Assembly (NCBI GenBank): GCA_949752735.1 | Contig: OX457038.1 | Coordinates: 62,872,752-62,936,751 of the forward strand | Direction of reading: 5' to 3' | Length of the DNA stretch: 64,000 bases | DNA from: Lumbricus terrestris | Lineage: Eukaryota > Annelida > Clitellata > Crassiclitellata > Lumbricidae | Part shown: in pieces, positions 1 through 11,419 of the stretch | Layout of the letters: every line of letters begins with the position of its first letter | Numbering within the stretch: the stretch's first letter is position 1 | Made by a program: the position numbers and the translations under genes | Notes under the pieces: model-generated | What the model was told of the DNA's origin: nothing | Databases searched by the model: none | What the model saw: only the letters and a program-made list of their open reading frames with translations

Positions 1-97
1 TATCGGGTATAAAAAGAGTAGGCCTATAGGTTGACCTTCGCTCTTGGTGGGACAATCATGATTATGTGGGTTCTTAGATGACGTGTTTCTCTCACAG

Positions 98-559
98 GAT
101 GGTCAACTTCAGGTCAACGATCACCTCGTCGAAGTCAACGGAATTTCGCTGGTCGACGTTGACAAGCCAACCGCCGTTGACCTATTTCGCTTGGCTCTGC
201 AGAGAAGCGTCGAGAAACTGACTGCAATCGACATTACGATAATTCGATGGAAAACTCAGGAAACCTCCTTGCCTCGTCCTCCTCCTCCTTCGAAGTTGGA
301 ACAGGTGATCTGTGATGAAACGAGCGAACCTCTTACTCTGAATGATGCAGTCTTTGACGCATCCGATTCTGATAAGCGGATTATTCCGTTTTCGAACTTG
401 ATGACTGAAGATGCAGACGTGGTTGAAGGTTCTTCCGTAGATTGTATGGCATTGGTGGATCATGATGTCGTGTTTTCCAGTGGAAAACGTTTGGTTGATT
501 TCTTCCCAGATGGCAGCGTCATTCCTCAGGTGGAAGAGCCAACGTCAGCTTTTCGTGAG
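98..559 (+). CDS. PDZ-domain exon
   Basis: The exon is bounded by a TCTCACAG acceptor and a GAG|GTAAAG donor. It is 154 codons long with phase 0 on both sides. Residues 1-52 match the C-terminal half of a PDZ fold: DGQLQVNDHLVEVNG is the beta-turn before the conserved 'VNG', and 'AVDLFRLALQ' is the alpha-B helix that lines the ligand groove. The carboxylate-binding GLGF loop must be on the preceding exon, outside the window. The 'DG.L..ND.L..VNG.SL' spacing is like PDZ domains of PAR3. After the domain the sequence becomes acidic and Ser-rich and is not recognisable. Confidence 0.75.
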
Positions 560-3500
560 GTAAAGGATATATAACGATATTGCATGGATGAGAGACAAAG
601 GATTTAGGAAGACATTACCGTTTACTTATTGATTGCGATGATGACATGATTGTAGTGATGATGACAACGATGCTGGTGGTGATGATAGCGACTTAAATGA
701 CCTCGATCATGACGATAACGATTATGCTGGTTATAATCTTTATCAACAATCTCCACAATTTATTTCCTTCATATAGTCATTAGTCACTGTATTTAAAAGA
801 CTAGAATTTGGATCTGATCCATTTCTACCTGGAAATGCATCTTTCTGTAATGAGAACAGTGCAGTATTTCCATTAAAAAATTGAGCGTTTTTTCCAATTC
901 TGGGGCTTTCAATGAACATGGTCGCAAAATATACAGACTAGAAAATTATAGGTTAATATAGGCCTACGCAACATTAATTTGTACCTGCTCGAACCCCACA
1001 CTCCCCCATAAAGTAAATACGCCCGTGAAGCTTACATCTTGAAATGTTTTTGCTCTTTCATCTCTGGTCATGCCTTATTTGCTTACAACAAATAATTAAT
1101 TCTTTGATGTGTTTCGTTGATGACATAGAACGAAGTCGTCATTGGTGACATCGTCAAATCACATGATGACAACTCTGCTTCTGCAGCTTCACCTTTAGAA
1201 TCATCTGATGCAGCTGTTCACGAAAAGGAAGAGGTGTAAGTGTTTACTTAAGTGTATTTTGTATAGTTTTACTCAAAGTACTACGGATATTGGCCATCGT
1301 AACCGTAATCGTAAACTCGAACTTTCTAAAGCGCCACTCGAAAGCCAAGCGCGGGGCACCAGCTTATTCACGAGCGCTGCGTTGAGTTAGAAGGGGTAAT
1401 TGTCCGTGAGAGTAAATAGTCCGTGGTGGTACGGGTCGAGTATTGGTATGAATCGTAAGGTGAAAGTAGTAAAGTATAGGCAGTGAAGATAACGCGCAAT
1501 TATGCAATATTCCCAAACTAGTACGGTAGTTTAGAAATAATGTAGTCAGATGAAGAACAGCATGCAATATTTCTACGGTGAACACTTCTCTGGCAGTGAC
1601 TGGACCCAGACAAACCATGAGCAGTGAAAACAGAATGGTTTTGAAAGCAACTTTTTTGTAAAGCCTCGCTTTTTGCATGGTATTCTGCTGTTATAAATGG
1701 AAGGTTGTTCTGCAGAGGCTTGACTGTGGCGTGTTTCGAGAGGCAGGGCTTCGGTCGGATAAGTATCTCTGAGAAGCGAAGCAGCAGAGAACTCCTCACA
1801 GACTCTGAAGTTTATCGCAGCATCAAAGAGAATCGAAAACGGAGGGATCAAATGAAACCTGGTAGGGCCTAGTGCCGATTTTCTTCAAAGAGTATAATAA
1901 TGCATCTGTTTAATTTCGTCCCAATAGACATAAGCTATAATATGCATTCAAACCATTAAACCATTGAGTCTGCTACTTTGTGCATATTTTGGTATATTCT
2001 GCCTGTTTGGGCGAATTTCTGGATATTTCTTGCATTATTATCTTCCGCGTTTTCAGTTTGCTGATTACTGTACGTATTTTGGCCAAGCTTTTGTCCATAA
2101 TTATTGTCAACTTCTGCCAATTTGCATACTATTTTTTCATCATCTTTTGGTACCACAGAAGCAATAATTCTTGAAGCCGATTGCCACAACAGTTAACTCA
2201 TAAGCATCAGCTACGCTAAAATTTGTTGATACTTATTGAGACTGTATTGAAATTTGTTATGGAATTATTACTATGCAAATGAACCATGAACTTTATTGAT
2301 TCCAACTCCCAAGTAGGCTAATAGTAGTGATATATAAGAAAAAAAACAAGGAGGTAGCTGTCCAAACTCCAGCGACCGTTGCAACATCAATAAAAAAATA
2401 TACATTCAAGTCAACCAGTGACTTTGTCCATGCTTCATTTTAGGCTACAAAAAATGCAAAAGATTCCTGAAGTGAGTTCTGGCGGGCCACTTTAAACCGC
2501 ATGCGACCCACGGGCCGCAGGTTGGACAGCACTGATCTAGAATGTCCTCTTTCCTGGTTATATTAATTCCTATAATCGTGTTACGTTTTAAAACTTGGAA
2601 TATGAGTAGGCCTGCTACATGTACGGCAGGCCTTATACTAGCGATGTTCAATTCATTTATGAAAATCTGTTTTGTGTTTTATGAAAAGAAATTAATGCTG
2701 GACATCACGGCGCAGAACATTTAGACAGAAGGGAAATGGAATTCCAGGAACATTTCCAGGCTTTGGAACCAGCAGCAATCAGATCCGAGACACGAATAAC
2801 AACTATTCCATACGGAACTGATCTACAAAGACATCTTTCCAGCGCATCCACAACTTTTATTTCCAATTCTGATGGATCTCTTGCACCTGGATTGCTTCCA
2901 AGTGAATCTTACCAGCAAGGATCATTTCCAAATGGATCTGATGCAACAGAAGATTCAGATCATCGTGGATTTACACTTGGACCCGTTCTACACATATCTC
3001 CTCCACTTCCATCTGTTCCATCTGGATCTGTTCCATCTGGATCTGTTCCATCTGGATCTGTTTCACTGGGATCCACTCGACGTGGATGTCTTCCAGCCGA
3101 ATCTTTTCCAGTTGGATCAGTTCCATGTGAATATCTTCCACAGAATTCCCTTCCACCTGTTCCACGTAGATCTCTTTCACACAAATCCGCTCCACGTGAT
3201 TCGGTTCCACATGGTTCCATTCCATCTGGAGTGGTTCCTCAGGAATCTGTTCCTATTGGATCGACACCTGATGTCCTTATAAATGCTTGCATATCAAATG
3301 ATCTCCATACAAAACGATCGATGGATGTTTCAAGAACAGCAGCTGCTGTGGTAACTAGACAAAGTAAGACTTCCATTGTTCTTATTACTGCCCTGAATCA
3401 ATTACATGTAAACTTACATTGTTTATATGTTTATTTGTTGTTTCAGTTTTATCATTGTATCCAGTTTTCATATTATTCCATGGATTTCTTTAGAGAAGTA

Positions 3501-4000
3501 AATTGCATTTTTATACGGTATTCATATGATTATGTCCTGGGCATGACGTTAAACTGCATCCATCCTCCGCCACAGGGAACCAACAACGTCCCTGCGCCGG
3601 TCCTAAGCCCGGACAAAAGGAGGAAGGTTTACCAGATGGGTGGCGATACGCTGGCAGTAAAAGACCCAGACGATTGAAATCCGCAAAAACCACTACACAA
3701 GTGACATAGCGACCCAGATGCTTCAAGGTGTCATGATGTGGATCTGACATGCACAGGCCGGTCAGTACAGACCAGGGGAGAGAGTCGGGGGAAAGCATGG
3801 GACATGCGGGCATTGACCCAGTTGTCCTTCATGCCTCTCTCCCATATTCTCTTCAATCAGATAAGGTGGTCCAGCTGCTTCAAGACGTTAATGGTATGGA
3901 GCAGACCTGCTGACCGGACCCGTTGAAGCTGGGTAACATGACGCGAGACAGACTCAGACAGAGAGTGGCGTCGGACTCCTACGGGCACTGTGCCTAGGGA

Positions 4001-4036
<36 letters not shown>

Positions 4037-4809
4037 CATATGATTGTTATTGATAGTTATATTTGTAGTAGCCTACTTTTTTATTTTTTAAAACTATGTT
4101 TATGTCCTTTTGACAGAAAATTCTTCATTCTAATTCTTCTGTTCATGTCGTTTTGACAGATGATTCTGTGCTTCATTCTAATTCTTCTGTTCAAGTCGTT
4201 TTGACAGATGAATCTGTTCTTCATTCTAATTCTTTTGTTCGCGTCGTTTTGACAGATGATTCTGATCTTCATTCTAATTCTTCGTCGTTTTGACAGATGA
4301 TTCTGATCTTCATTCTAATTCTTTTGTTCGCGTCTTTTTGACAGATGAATCTGTTCTTCATTCTAATTCTTCTTCTCCATCGACGTCATCACAGGTCCCA
4401 TCAGAAACATTGTCCGCTGTATCATCGAGTTCATCAAAACCAGCAAAGAAATTCACGGCCTCCTTAATCAGAAAATTCTTCAAGAAAGGATTTTCCGATC
4501 TCTTTGGGTCAGCATCTGTAGCTTTACTTATCAGTTTATTGCATCGGTTAAATGTGCATTGGTCGGTGTATCTAATTTTGAGGCGTTAGAGTCTTAGACA
4601 AAAGCTTTTTCACAACTTCTGTCATTAAAATGGAGTCCATCTGCAGACTCTGACAGGCAATCGGTTTTTTGTATCAGTCCCTGCACGCTACCGAACAGAC
4701 CACTTGTATTGTGCGTATATGCGCAGTAATGTTTGTTACCTGCATATAGGGCCTATCATTATATCATTGACTGCATGATGTTCACTTTCAACTAATTGTC
4801 GTTTGCCAA

Positions 4810-4870
<61 letters not shown>

Positions 4871-6296
4871 CGACGGTGATGATTACGACAACGACGATGA
4901 CGATCTACATAAATTTCATGCCAATGAAATCATCGGTCCACACGGCTGTCGAGTGTCGACCCATGCAGTTAAAAGTCTATCTGTCAACACTTTGGATGTT
5001 TCGATGAGAATCCGATGGTTTTTTGCTCCATGTGACTGACATTGGCGATGCTTATGGTTTCTATGCATTTTCTTTGCATAATTATATTAATGGAAGCTCT
5101 AACTAAATTAAGTTACTATAGACCCTCTATTGGTTCCATGCAACAATCCCATCTGTGATAGCAATATATATCCATTGATGTGAGATACGGCACAATGACG
5201 TAGGCCTATTACTGGCATTAATTTTCAACTGAGACTAAAATGATTTTGAATGAGTAGGCCTACTTAAATTACATTACCTAACATTTTATGTGTTTGCGTT
5301 ATGTCTGCTCAAACCAGATCTGAAACACAGACAGGAAATCGTCGGCATGCTAGCGAAGACAGGAATGAAGGCGTCGTCAAACACTTGACGCCAAATAACA
5401 ATCCGATCAGGAAAGACTTCTCACTTCCAAGGCAAGAGTAAAAAATTAATCAATGCTCGTGCAATCTTACAGAACGAGTTAATTTTGTAGATTTATTTTG
5501 CAGATGCCTCGATCCTAATCATGTGACAATACTGTCATCTGTCGTTTGGCTGTTTATCAATACTAAGAATGTAGTAATGGATATGATCAGTGATCACATG
5601 TATCTACCATGTGTTGTCTAATCGAGACTTCTATGTACCACTAAATTAATTACCAATACCTTACACGAATATAATTGGACTATATGATTCGAAGAAGTTT
5701 CAATGAAGTTGGGTAATGTGACAATGACATAGGATAAGCCCTATTATACCGTTATCGAAGCTCTTCCTTTACTTGTGTTGTAAACCATTATCTTTACTCT
5801 CTGTCTTTGTGTTATTGAATGTGAGCTGTGTTTCCTTTTTCTTTTTAGGGCTCAAAGTGCTCGTACTGGCAACAATGTCATTTCCCCGAGTCACAGTCAT
5901 CCAGATCTTCAGCAGAGCAATCCGAATGTAATACGGACAGTTCCACCCAGATTCTTTAACCGGGAACCGTTTCTACATCATCCAGCCATGTTTCCGGTTC
6001 CACTCTCCTCCACAAGGAACACTCTTCCCCTCCAGTTCTACCGTCCGAATCCATATCCGTTTTCCACGGTCCTAGTGAGAACGCAGGTTCCTTCAATTCC
6101 GAATGGCTTTGCTCTCTGTCCGACCTACGTTCCACTTGGACGCGGAGCCATCCAAGTGTGTCCGATTCAGGGACATCGCTTTCATGGTCCGTCCGTCGGC
6201 GCTGCAGGGCAATTGTCATGGGTCGGATTTGGACATAGGTTTGTGAACGCTCAACACGTCGTTGCGTCGCAAGAACCACACCTGACTTACCAGTAG
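98..6296 (+). CDS. PDZ-domain protein gene, 3' portion (Par3-like PDZ)
   Basis: This is a multi-exon gene that enters the window from the left. My exon model is 98-559, 1129-1233 (or 1235), about 2760-3363, 4297 (or 4345)-about 4517, about 5331-5437, and 5849-6296 with a TAG stop. The first exon encodes the second half of a PDZ domain, a peptide-binding scaffold module. The remainder is a low-complexity Ser/Pro-rich tail. The last two exons join cleanly in phase 2 (donor GTAAAA, acceptor TTTTTAG). The 3363 donor (GTAAGA, phase 1) fits the TTGACAG acceptors of exon 4. The joins of exon 2 to 3 and 4 to 5 are less certain, because more than one donor or acceptor is possible. The PDZ pattern recalls Par3/Bazooka, a cell-polarity scaffold, but I cannot name the orthologue. 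The N-terminus lies outside the window. Confidence 0.65.
1129..1235 (+). CDS. Probable internal exon of the PDZ gene
   Basis: A short open segment follows a ...GACATAG acceptor and encodes an acidic, Ala/Ser-rich stretch (NEVVIGDIVKSHDDNSASAA...). Two overlapping donors are present. GAG|GTGTAA after 1233 keeps phase 0. GT|GTAAGT after 1235 is a better consensus but does not keep a frame with the next candidate exon. It is unrecognised as a domain. Support is only open frame plus splice signals. Confidence 0.45.
1296..1385 (-). mobile_element. 3'-end fragment of the same LINE family as 8.3-10.3 kb
   Basis: About 90 bases here align by eye with the 3' terminus of the LINE at 8305-8395. Shared blocks in the same order are CGTAATCGTAA, AGCGCC, AAAGCCAAG, CGGG and CCAGCTTATTCAC, followed by an AGGCGCT/GAGCGCT block. 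This looks like an extremely 5'-truncated insertion, or a SINE sharing that tail. It sits in an intron of the PDZ gene, antisense to it. Confidence 0.7.
2455..2534 (-). mobile_element. hAT-type transposon end (fragment)
   Basis: Read on the minus strand from 2534, the sequence begins CAGTGCTGTCCAACC and continues with GCGGCCCGTGGG. This is the style of hAT/Charlie-type terminal sequences (CAGTGNTGNCCAACC). The second terminus and an 8-bp duplication are not found, so I call only one end. Confidence 0.45.
2760..3363 (+). CDS. Repeat-encoded Ser/Pro-rich exon of the PDZ gene
   Basis: A long open frame from about 2725 to 3363 ends at a CAAA|GTAAGA donor (phase 1). Between about 2860 and 3270 it encodes a degenerate pentad repeat of the type (V/F)-P-x-(G/E)-S. 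Three exact VPSGS units come from 15-bp DNA repeats around 3010-3058. The pentads are the most regular part of the protein's presumed disordered tail. The acceptor is uncertain. TTTCCAG at 2759 gives phase 0, compatible with the preceding exon ending at 1233. Because the DNA is repetitive, other frames are also open, so the frame choice rests on the pentads and on downstream phase agreement. Confidence 0.5.
4117..4393 (+). repeat. Tandem 48-bp repeats, each with a splice acceptor
   Basis: Six units of about 48 bp run through this segment. Each contains TTTTGACAG followed by ATGA(T/A)TCTG and CTTCATTCTAATTCTTC. Potential exon starts after the AGs are 4117, 4160, 4208, 4256, 4297 and 4345. Spacings are 43, 48, 48, 41 and 48. 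The 48-bp units are multiples of three and code in frame, whereas the 41-bp unit (7-bp deletion) introduces a stop. Only acceptors 4297 and 4345 therefore read through into the downstream exon. Confidence 0.75.
4297..4517 (+). CDS. Exon of the PDZ gene after the repeat acceptors
   Basis: The frame continues from the 48-bp repeats into a Ser-rich segment and then a basic/hydrophobic stretch (SLIRKFFKKGFSDLFG). The candidate donor is either GG|GTCAGC after 4507 (phase 2) or TCT|GTAGCT after 4517 (phase 0). The latter fits an acceptor at 5330 for the next exon. No domain is recognised. Confidence 0.4.
4809..4870 (+). repeat. (GAT)n microsatellite
   Basis: About 20 consecutive GAT/ATG triplets. 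The Asp- or Met-run frames over it are repeat artefacts, not genes. Confidence 0.9.
5331..5437 (+). CDS. Penultimate exon of the PDZ gene
   Basis: The segment after AACACAG is open (TGNRRHASEDRNEGVVKHL...) and ends CAAGA|GTAAAA in phase 2. That exactly matches the phase-2 acceptor at 5849, where GA|G forms Glu. It encodes a short polar stretch with no recognised domain. Confidence 0.5.
5849..6296 (+). CDS. Terminal exon of the PDZ gene
   Basis: It begins after a strong polypyrimidine tract and TTTTTAG and stays open for 149 codons to TAG at 6294-6296. It encodes a Pro/Phe/His-rich C-terminus (for example RTVPPRFFNREPFLHHP and FYRPNPYPFSTV) ending HLTYQ. No canonical AATAAA is seen in the following 400 bases. 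Confidence 0.6.
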
Positions 6297-8035
6297 CGAA
6301 GGGTATAACCCTATACTGTAAGCTATATATAGGGGAAATATAATTTATTTTAATAATATAGGCCTATGATGATTTTCTAATATCGACCATGTTGTGTTCT
6401 CGACCCTGCAGGCCCCAATAGAAATTGATCAGACGAAATCCATCTATCCTTTGGCACCGCCATTTAAATTCGTATGTGTAGCTTAATATTGTGTTAATCC
6501 GAGATTTAAATCCTGGAAATTTCTTATAAGATGTTTGTTTAATGTAAGCCACTGTGTGCAATCAGGCAACCAAAAGCGCACAACTAAAGACGATGGAATA
6601 TTGTACTGCAGAGAACTCGATCTAGTCAACGTAGATAACCGCGCAGAGTATGCTGGGTAGATGTTTTATTAGGGTACACGGTGGTCTATAATGGTTAGCA
6701 TATTGTAGGCCTACTCTTAAATGCAGAGATTAAACATTAAAATAGCGCAGGTCAGTATAATTGTTGCTCTGTTGGTGATCCTTTGTGGACTCTGTTTTCA
6801 AGAGAATAGTCTAATACTGACTGTACCGATAAAAAATAGCTTGGCAATTAATCCTCATTTGTTTGGTATCCTATCACAAGGCTATCAGAGGGCGAGTTCA
6901 AACGGTCGTCGCTTATTAAGGCGCCTGTTTCAAAAGGCGTCGATCCAAAGGGCGCGCAATCAAAATGACGAAAATCTTTAGTCTTCATGATCGAGAGATT
7001 TAAAAACAAATCAATTGAACTATCCAAACACCCTTGCAACCCGAGTCGCCGGAAGTCTCACGAAGAAGTCTTGCAGGAGCTGCAGAATGCAATATGACCG
7101 GAACTGCAATTTCGCTTCCGTCGGGAAATCGACTGCAGCCAAACCATGTGCGCAGTGCGCTTATTCGAAGTCATGGGCAGAGTTTGGTTTCCGTTCTTGG
7201 AGGGCTAAATTTGTTGGGGCAGAGACTCGGTCCAGAACGAGCGGCACCGATGTCTGCGTCTTCTTGGGGGCGGGGGGGAGGGCTAAGCCCGAGTAAAGAT
7301 ACCATTTACACGGAGGAAAATGAGTCTGGGTCTTCTTAGCCCCTCTATATATATAGTCCCTGATAAACTCCGCCCATGTTCGCAGTCCTTTCCACGTTGT
7401 CATCTGCAAATTTGCAATCTTTCGATCTTTGCCTTGACCTCTCTTCTATAGTCTATTGGGGAACTTGTGGTTCCCGAGTCATATCACTTCAATTAACTAT
7501 ATAGGCAGCGTTGAGCATCCTACATTTATAATCTTCATTTAATCACTCAATCTGACACACCGCAGAATGATTACAAGTAGGCCTACATGTTATACCAAAT
7601 ACGGCCCACTATAGCACGACACGCAGGTCGGCTTTACAGCAGTGGGTTCGGTAGCTTAACACTAATGGCCTATAAGTGCTGGATCACTCCTGGTAGGCCA
7701 AGCCAGAAGTGGGAGGGGCTATCTTTATTTTTAGCAGAACCCGAGTCAAGCAACACAACAGCAAAGCGCCAATGTGGCAGCTAACAGAAATTTTAATAAA
7801 TTAATGCCCTGAGCGAGGCTTGAACCCGGGTCGCTCGATCGGATGACTCATTTGCATACATTGTTGGCCCATCCATTTGGAAATTTGGATTGAACTTCCG
7901 TTGGAAATGCGCCCGCTCCCTATAGAAGTAATGACAATTAACAGGCCTGAATTTGTCAAGTTGCCGAGATCTCATTTATATTGCTGTGGTTTCGCTAGGA
8001 GCGCTTCTGAATAGGCTATAGATTCTTGAAGAGGC
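6297..8035. other. Intergenic, no supported gene
   Basis: No coding region can be supported here. A short open frame at 6721-6981 has a hydrophobic start but no other support. Around 7805-7850 the minus strand carries GGTTCAAGCC, like a tRNA B box, with an ill-defined surrounding, so this may be a decayed tRNA-type SINE. Several TAGGCCTA motifs occur. Confidence 0.4.
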
Positions 8036-8049
8036 GCTGCACACATTAT

Positions 8050-8297
8050 ATAGGCCTAGGCGTACGCACTTACGCAAGTGCGTACAGCAGCGGCGCCCGA
8101 AGACGTACGCACATAGGTAGGCTAAGTGCGTACAGCGCGATGACCCAAAAGGTATGTTTTTGGAAAATTCTAGATTGACGACTAAAAAAAAAAAGGTCAT
8201 CAGTTTTTTCGGCGACCTAACGAACATTTTTCCATGTTCGCCCCTCCATCGAAAATTTCTGTGCGTACAAGAAAAAAATCCTGCGGGCGCCGCTGCC
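8050..8297. repeat. Inverted-repeat (foldback/MITE-like) segment
   Basis: GCAGCGGCGCCCG at 8087-8099 is repeated in inverted orientation at 8284-8296. Outside the left arm is a palindrome, GTACGCACTT-ACGC-AAGTGCGTAC, near 8051-8085. Further GTGCGTAC/GTACGCAC words lie inside. It ends about 10 bp from the 3' end of the adjacent LINE. It could be a small foldback or MITE-type element; no target duplication was established. Confidence 0.45.
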
Positions 8298-8304
8298 TAT
8301 TTTG

Positions 8305-10330
8305 TTAAATGAATGGTAATCGTAATCTCGAAACTTCTACAGCGCCCACAAAAGCCAAGTCGCGGGAACCAGCTTATTCACAGGCGCTCAATCAAAACAA
8401 AATCGATAGGCAGCGGGTCAAGTCCGGAGAGTCAGGCAGGCAGATAGATGGACGGCTAAGGTGGGTGATGTTTAGAGTTGAAGTGGCGGGGGATGTAAGG
8501 AGAAGAAGAATCAGGATAGGATTTTTGAAAGAGCAATGTTTTCAGTTTTGAGTGAAAGACCTGTGGGGAGCTAGCGAGAGGTGGAGTTTTGGTGAGTTCG
8601 TATGATGGGTCGGAAGTTTGCCGAAGTGCTGGCGGAAGTTTGTTCCAGAGAGGTGGAACGGCAATGGCTATGGAGCGGTTTGCGAATTTCAGTGATGAAG
8701 TGATGGGAGGGCGAAGCAGTGTAATGGAGGATGAGGAGCGTGTTGAACGAGGTGGCTGGATGGTGAACAACTGACGAAGGTAGAACGGCTGGGATGATTG
8801 AAGTGTATTGTAAGTGAGTGAGAGGACTTTTTATTCGATGCGTTCAGGTATTTTGAGCCAGTGAAGTGATTTCAGGACAGGAGTGATGTGGTGACGTTTG
8901 GGGGTTTTCGTCACTGCACGGGCGAGGGCATTCTGGATAGCTTGGAGGCGGTTAATTTGGGTTATATCAATGTTTAGGAAGAGAGAGTTGCAGTAATCAA
9001 GTTTCGCATGAACTATGGATGTGGCTATTGTGGATGCAGTTTTAAAGTCAAGCATAGGTCGGATTCTGCGGAGATCTCGTATGTGCATGAAACAAGTGCG
9101 GGAAAGTTGGGTTATGTGGTCGGAGAAGCTAAGATGCTGGTCAAAGATTACACCTAGGTTTCGGACAGGAGAATTTGCGGAGAAAGTGTGGTTGGAAGAA
9201 GAGTCATTGTTGAAGGAAATAGAGGGATCAGGAATTTTCTTGAGTTGCTCTCTGAGGCCAATTAGTATAAATTCTGTCTTGGAGGGGTTAAGGCAGAGGA
9301 GATTTGAGGTCATCCAAGAGGTGATTTGGGTGACCACAGAGAGAAGATTATTTATGGAGTCAGAGAAGCTGCTTGGAGAGAAAGAGATGAATAATTGGGT
9401 GTCGTCAGCATATAGATGATGGTCGACTGTGGATGCTTTTATGAGTGAACTGAGTGGAGTGGTGTAGAGGATGAACAAGAGGGGCCCGAGGACAGAACCT
9501 TGCGGAACACCACAGGTGAGGGGGCGTGATTGAGATGATGTTTCAAGTGTTTTGACTGAGAAAGTGCGTGATGAGAGATAAGACTGAATCCAAAGGAGAG
9601 CAGTGTCGGTAAAGCCAAAGCAGGAAGACAGTCTTTGGAGTAGTATGTTATGGTCGATGGTGTCAAAGGCTGCAGAGACATCAAGGAGGCAAAGGCAGGA
9701 GACTTGTTGATGAGAGATGGCAGAGACAAGTTTATTGTAGAGTGAAGTAAGAAGTGTTTCGGTGGAGTGCTTTTTAGTAAAGCCGGACTGGTTTGGGTTA
9801 AGGAGTGAATTTGAAGTCAAGTAGTCATTGATGCGAGAGAGTACGACACGTTCTGTTAGTTTAGAAATGAATGAGAGGTTGGAAACAGGTCGATAATTAG
9901 AAAGGATTTCCTTATCAAGTGATGGTTTTTTTAGAAGTGGAGTTACCAAAGAATGTTTGAAGAGGAGGGGAAAGTTGCCAGTAGATAAGGAGAGGTTGAT
10001 TATTTGTGTGATGATGGGGACAATGATAGATGCGCACTCTTTCAGTAGGGCGGTAGGTATAGGGTCGAGTTCGCACTGCTTGTTTGGGAGAGATTGTAAT
10101 AAATTGGACACTTCAGACTCTGATGTTGGGCTAAAAGCAGATAGTGATGATTGAGGTGGGGAAGACGGAAGGTCGTGAGTGGAGGAGGGTGTATCTGCAG
10201 GTGAGTCGATGGTAGATTTTGAGAGGAGTGATTGCAGAGAGAGACGGATAGTAGTTACTTTGCCAGAGAAGAACGAACAAAATGAGTCAGATGGTGAAAG
10301 TAGGAACCTAATTTTGAATGTAGCCTACAA
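8305..10330 (-). mobile_element. 5'-truncated CR1/L2-group non-LTR retrotransposon
   Basis: The minus strand carries a LINE reverse-transcriptase reading frame from about 10316 to 8456, then a roughly 150-bp 3' tail ending near 8305. Upstream of about 10330 the frame meets a stop inside TAGGCTAC-type host sequence, so the 5' part (endonuclease and start of ORF2) is missing. That is usual for target-primed insertions. The tail has no microsatellite or poly(A). A second copy of the tail lies at 1296-1385. Target-site duplications were not resolved. Confidence 0.88.
8456..10316 (-). pseudogene. LINE reverse transcriptase, one premature stop
   Basis: This reverse transcriptase (RNA- and DNA-templated DNA synthesis for retrotransposition) lacks its endonuclease. 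Visible landmarks in order are FFSGKVTTIR in the upstream linker, LDVSAAFDTIDH (RT motif A with catalytic Asp), GVPQGSVLGPLLF (motif B), LYADDTQLFIS (YADD catalytic motif C), LNPSKTEF, NLGVIFD, LDYCNSLF and the C-terminal VPPLWNKLPPALR block typical of CR1/L2/Rex1-type elements. A single TAA at 8828-8830 interrupts the otherwise continuous frame, between 'IPERIE' and 'KVLSLTYN', where relatives normally have Tyr. The frame resumes at once and ends at TAG 8456-8458. The copy is therefore young but broken. Confidence 0.88.
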
Positions 10331-11419
10331 TAGGCTAGCCTATAGTTACCTTTTTATATTATGTAGTAATTATTGACTTGCAGACATGGGCGGTTACTTG
10401 CGGGGGACGAACGAATGGCCGAAGGAAGGACACGAGATTTTGGGCGGACGATCATGGCTGAGCCGCTGACGAATTTTTCCATTTTTTGTAGGCTAAAATT
10501 TCTGACGACCTTTTTTTAGCCATCTGGCCGAAATTTCTAGGTAAAACCCAATTTTCTCTGTAAGGTCATCATTCGATCTGATGATCGAATGATGGCCTTC
10601 TCTCTAGTCGTTGCATCGCACTTCTTCTAAGATGATTTCTTCTTCTAACGTTGGGGGGGAACAAATGCATGGGCGTCCCCCACCACACCCATTGAGGGGA
10701 TCGCCCCTCTGTCCTCCGTAAGTCTCCGCCGATGCGTGCAGGCATAATTTTGACAGCAATTGACTCTGAGATTTAGCAGAGATCTTAAGTCTAGACATTT
10801 AGGTCTTTGGTTTCACTCTATAAATGCGCTATATGATATTGACCATTTAATGTTGCATCCATAGATATAATACATTATAAACCATTTCGAAAATAAATAT
10901 TATAGATATCCATGGTCGCATGGTGTGTTTTAAAAAAGGAATTTATTTGGAAAACACTTTTAAAGGTCTGCTTTAATTTATGATGTTACGATGAATAATG
11001 TAACCCTTTAGTGGTTGATTTGACTTTGCATCTAAATTCTGAACTGAAACCTTACTGTTTTTGAGTGTAATAAGCGATTAAATTGTTCTTGTATTATCGC
11101 TCAGATTAATTAGTTGCGTAAAGAACGACAAAACCGTAAATACTAGGCCTATTGTGTGTGTTGTTTCCCTAAAATTAAAACATTTAGGGAAATAGCGTGA
11201 ACTTTTCCCGAAAGTCACGAGACAATGTTGTACTCGATATTGAAACATTTTTCACCACTGTGTCTCGACAGGTGTTAACGTTTTATATAAATACGTTTAA
11301 GGTTTTTGTCCATCGGCCTTCAATGCCTGAATTAGGCTTTTGTCGGATCCTCGAATTATTTTTAAAGTTGAAATGTTATCTGCGATATTGTTATTGGACC
11401 GTGGAAAACGGATATGGAG
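10331..11419. other. Intergenic, no supported gene
   Basis: AT-rich DNA without coding support. A G/C-rich patch at about 10640-10720 resembles accessory transposon sequence but has no defined ends. TAGGCCTA-type words near 11145 mark apparent host DNA just outside the transposon that begins at 11420. Confidence 0.4.

Noticed and set aside
4117..4393. CRISPR-like array
   Set aside because: The repeats are contiguous coding/splice-site units in a eukaryotic gene without spacers.
6721..6981. 86-residue frame with a hydrophobic N-terminus (signal-peptide-like)
   Set aside because: No homology I recognise, no splice or poly(A) context, and a length common by chance in AT-rich DNA.
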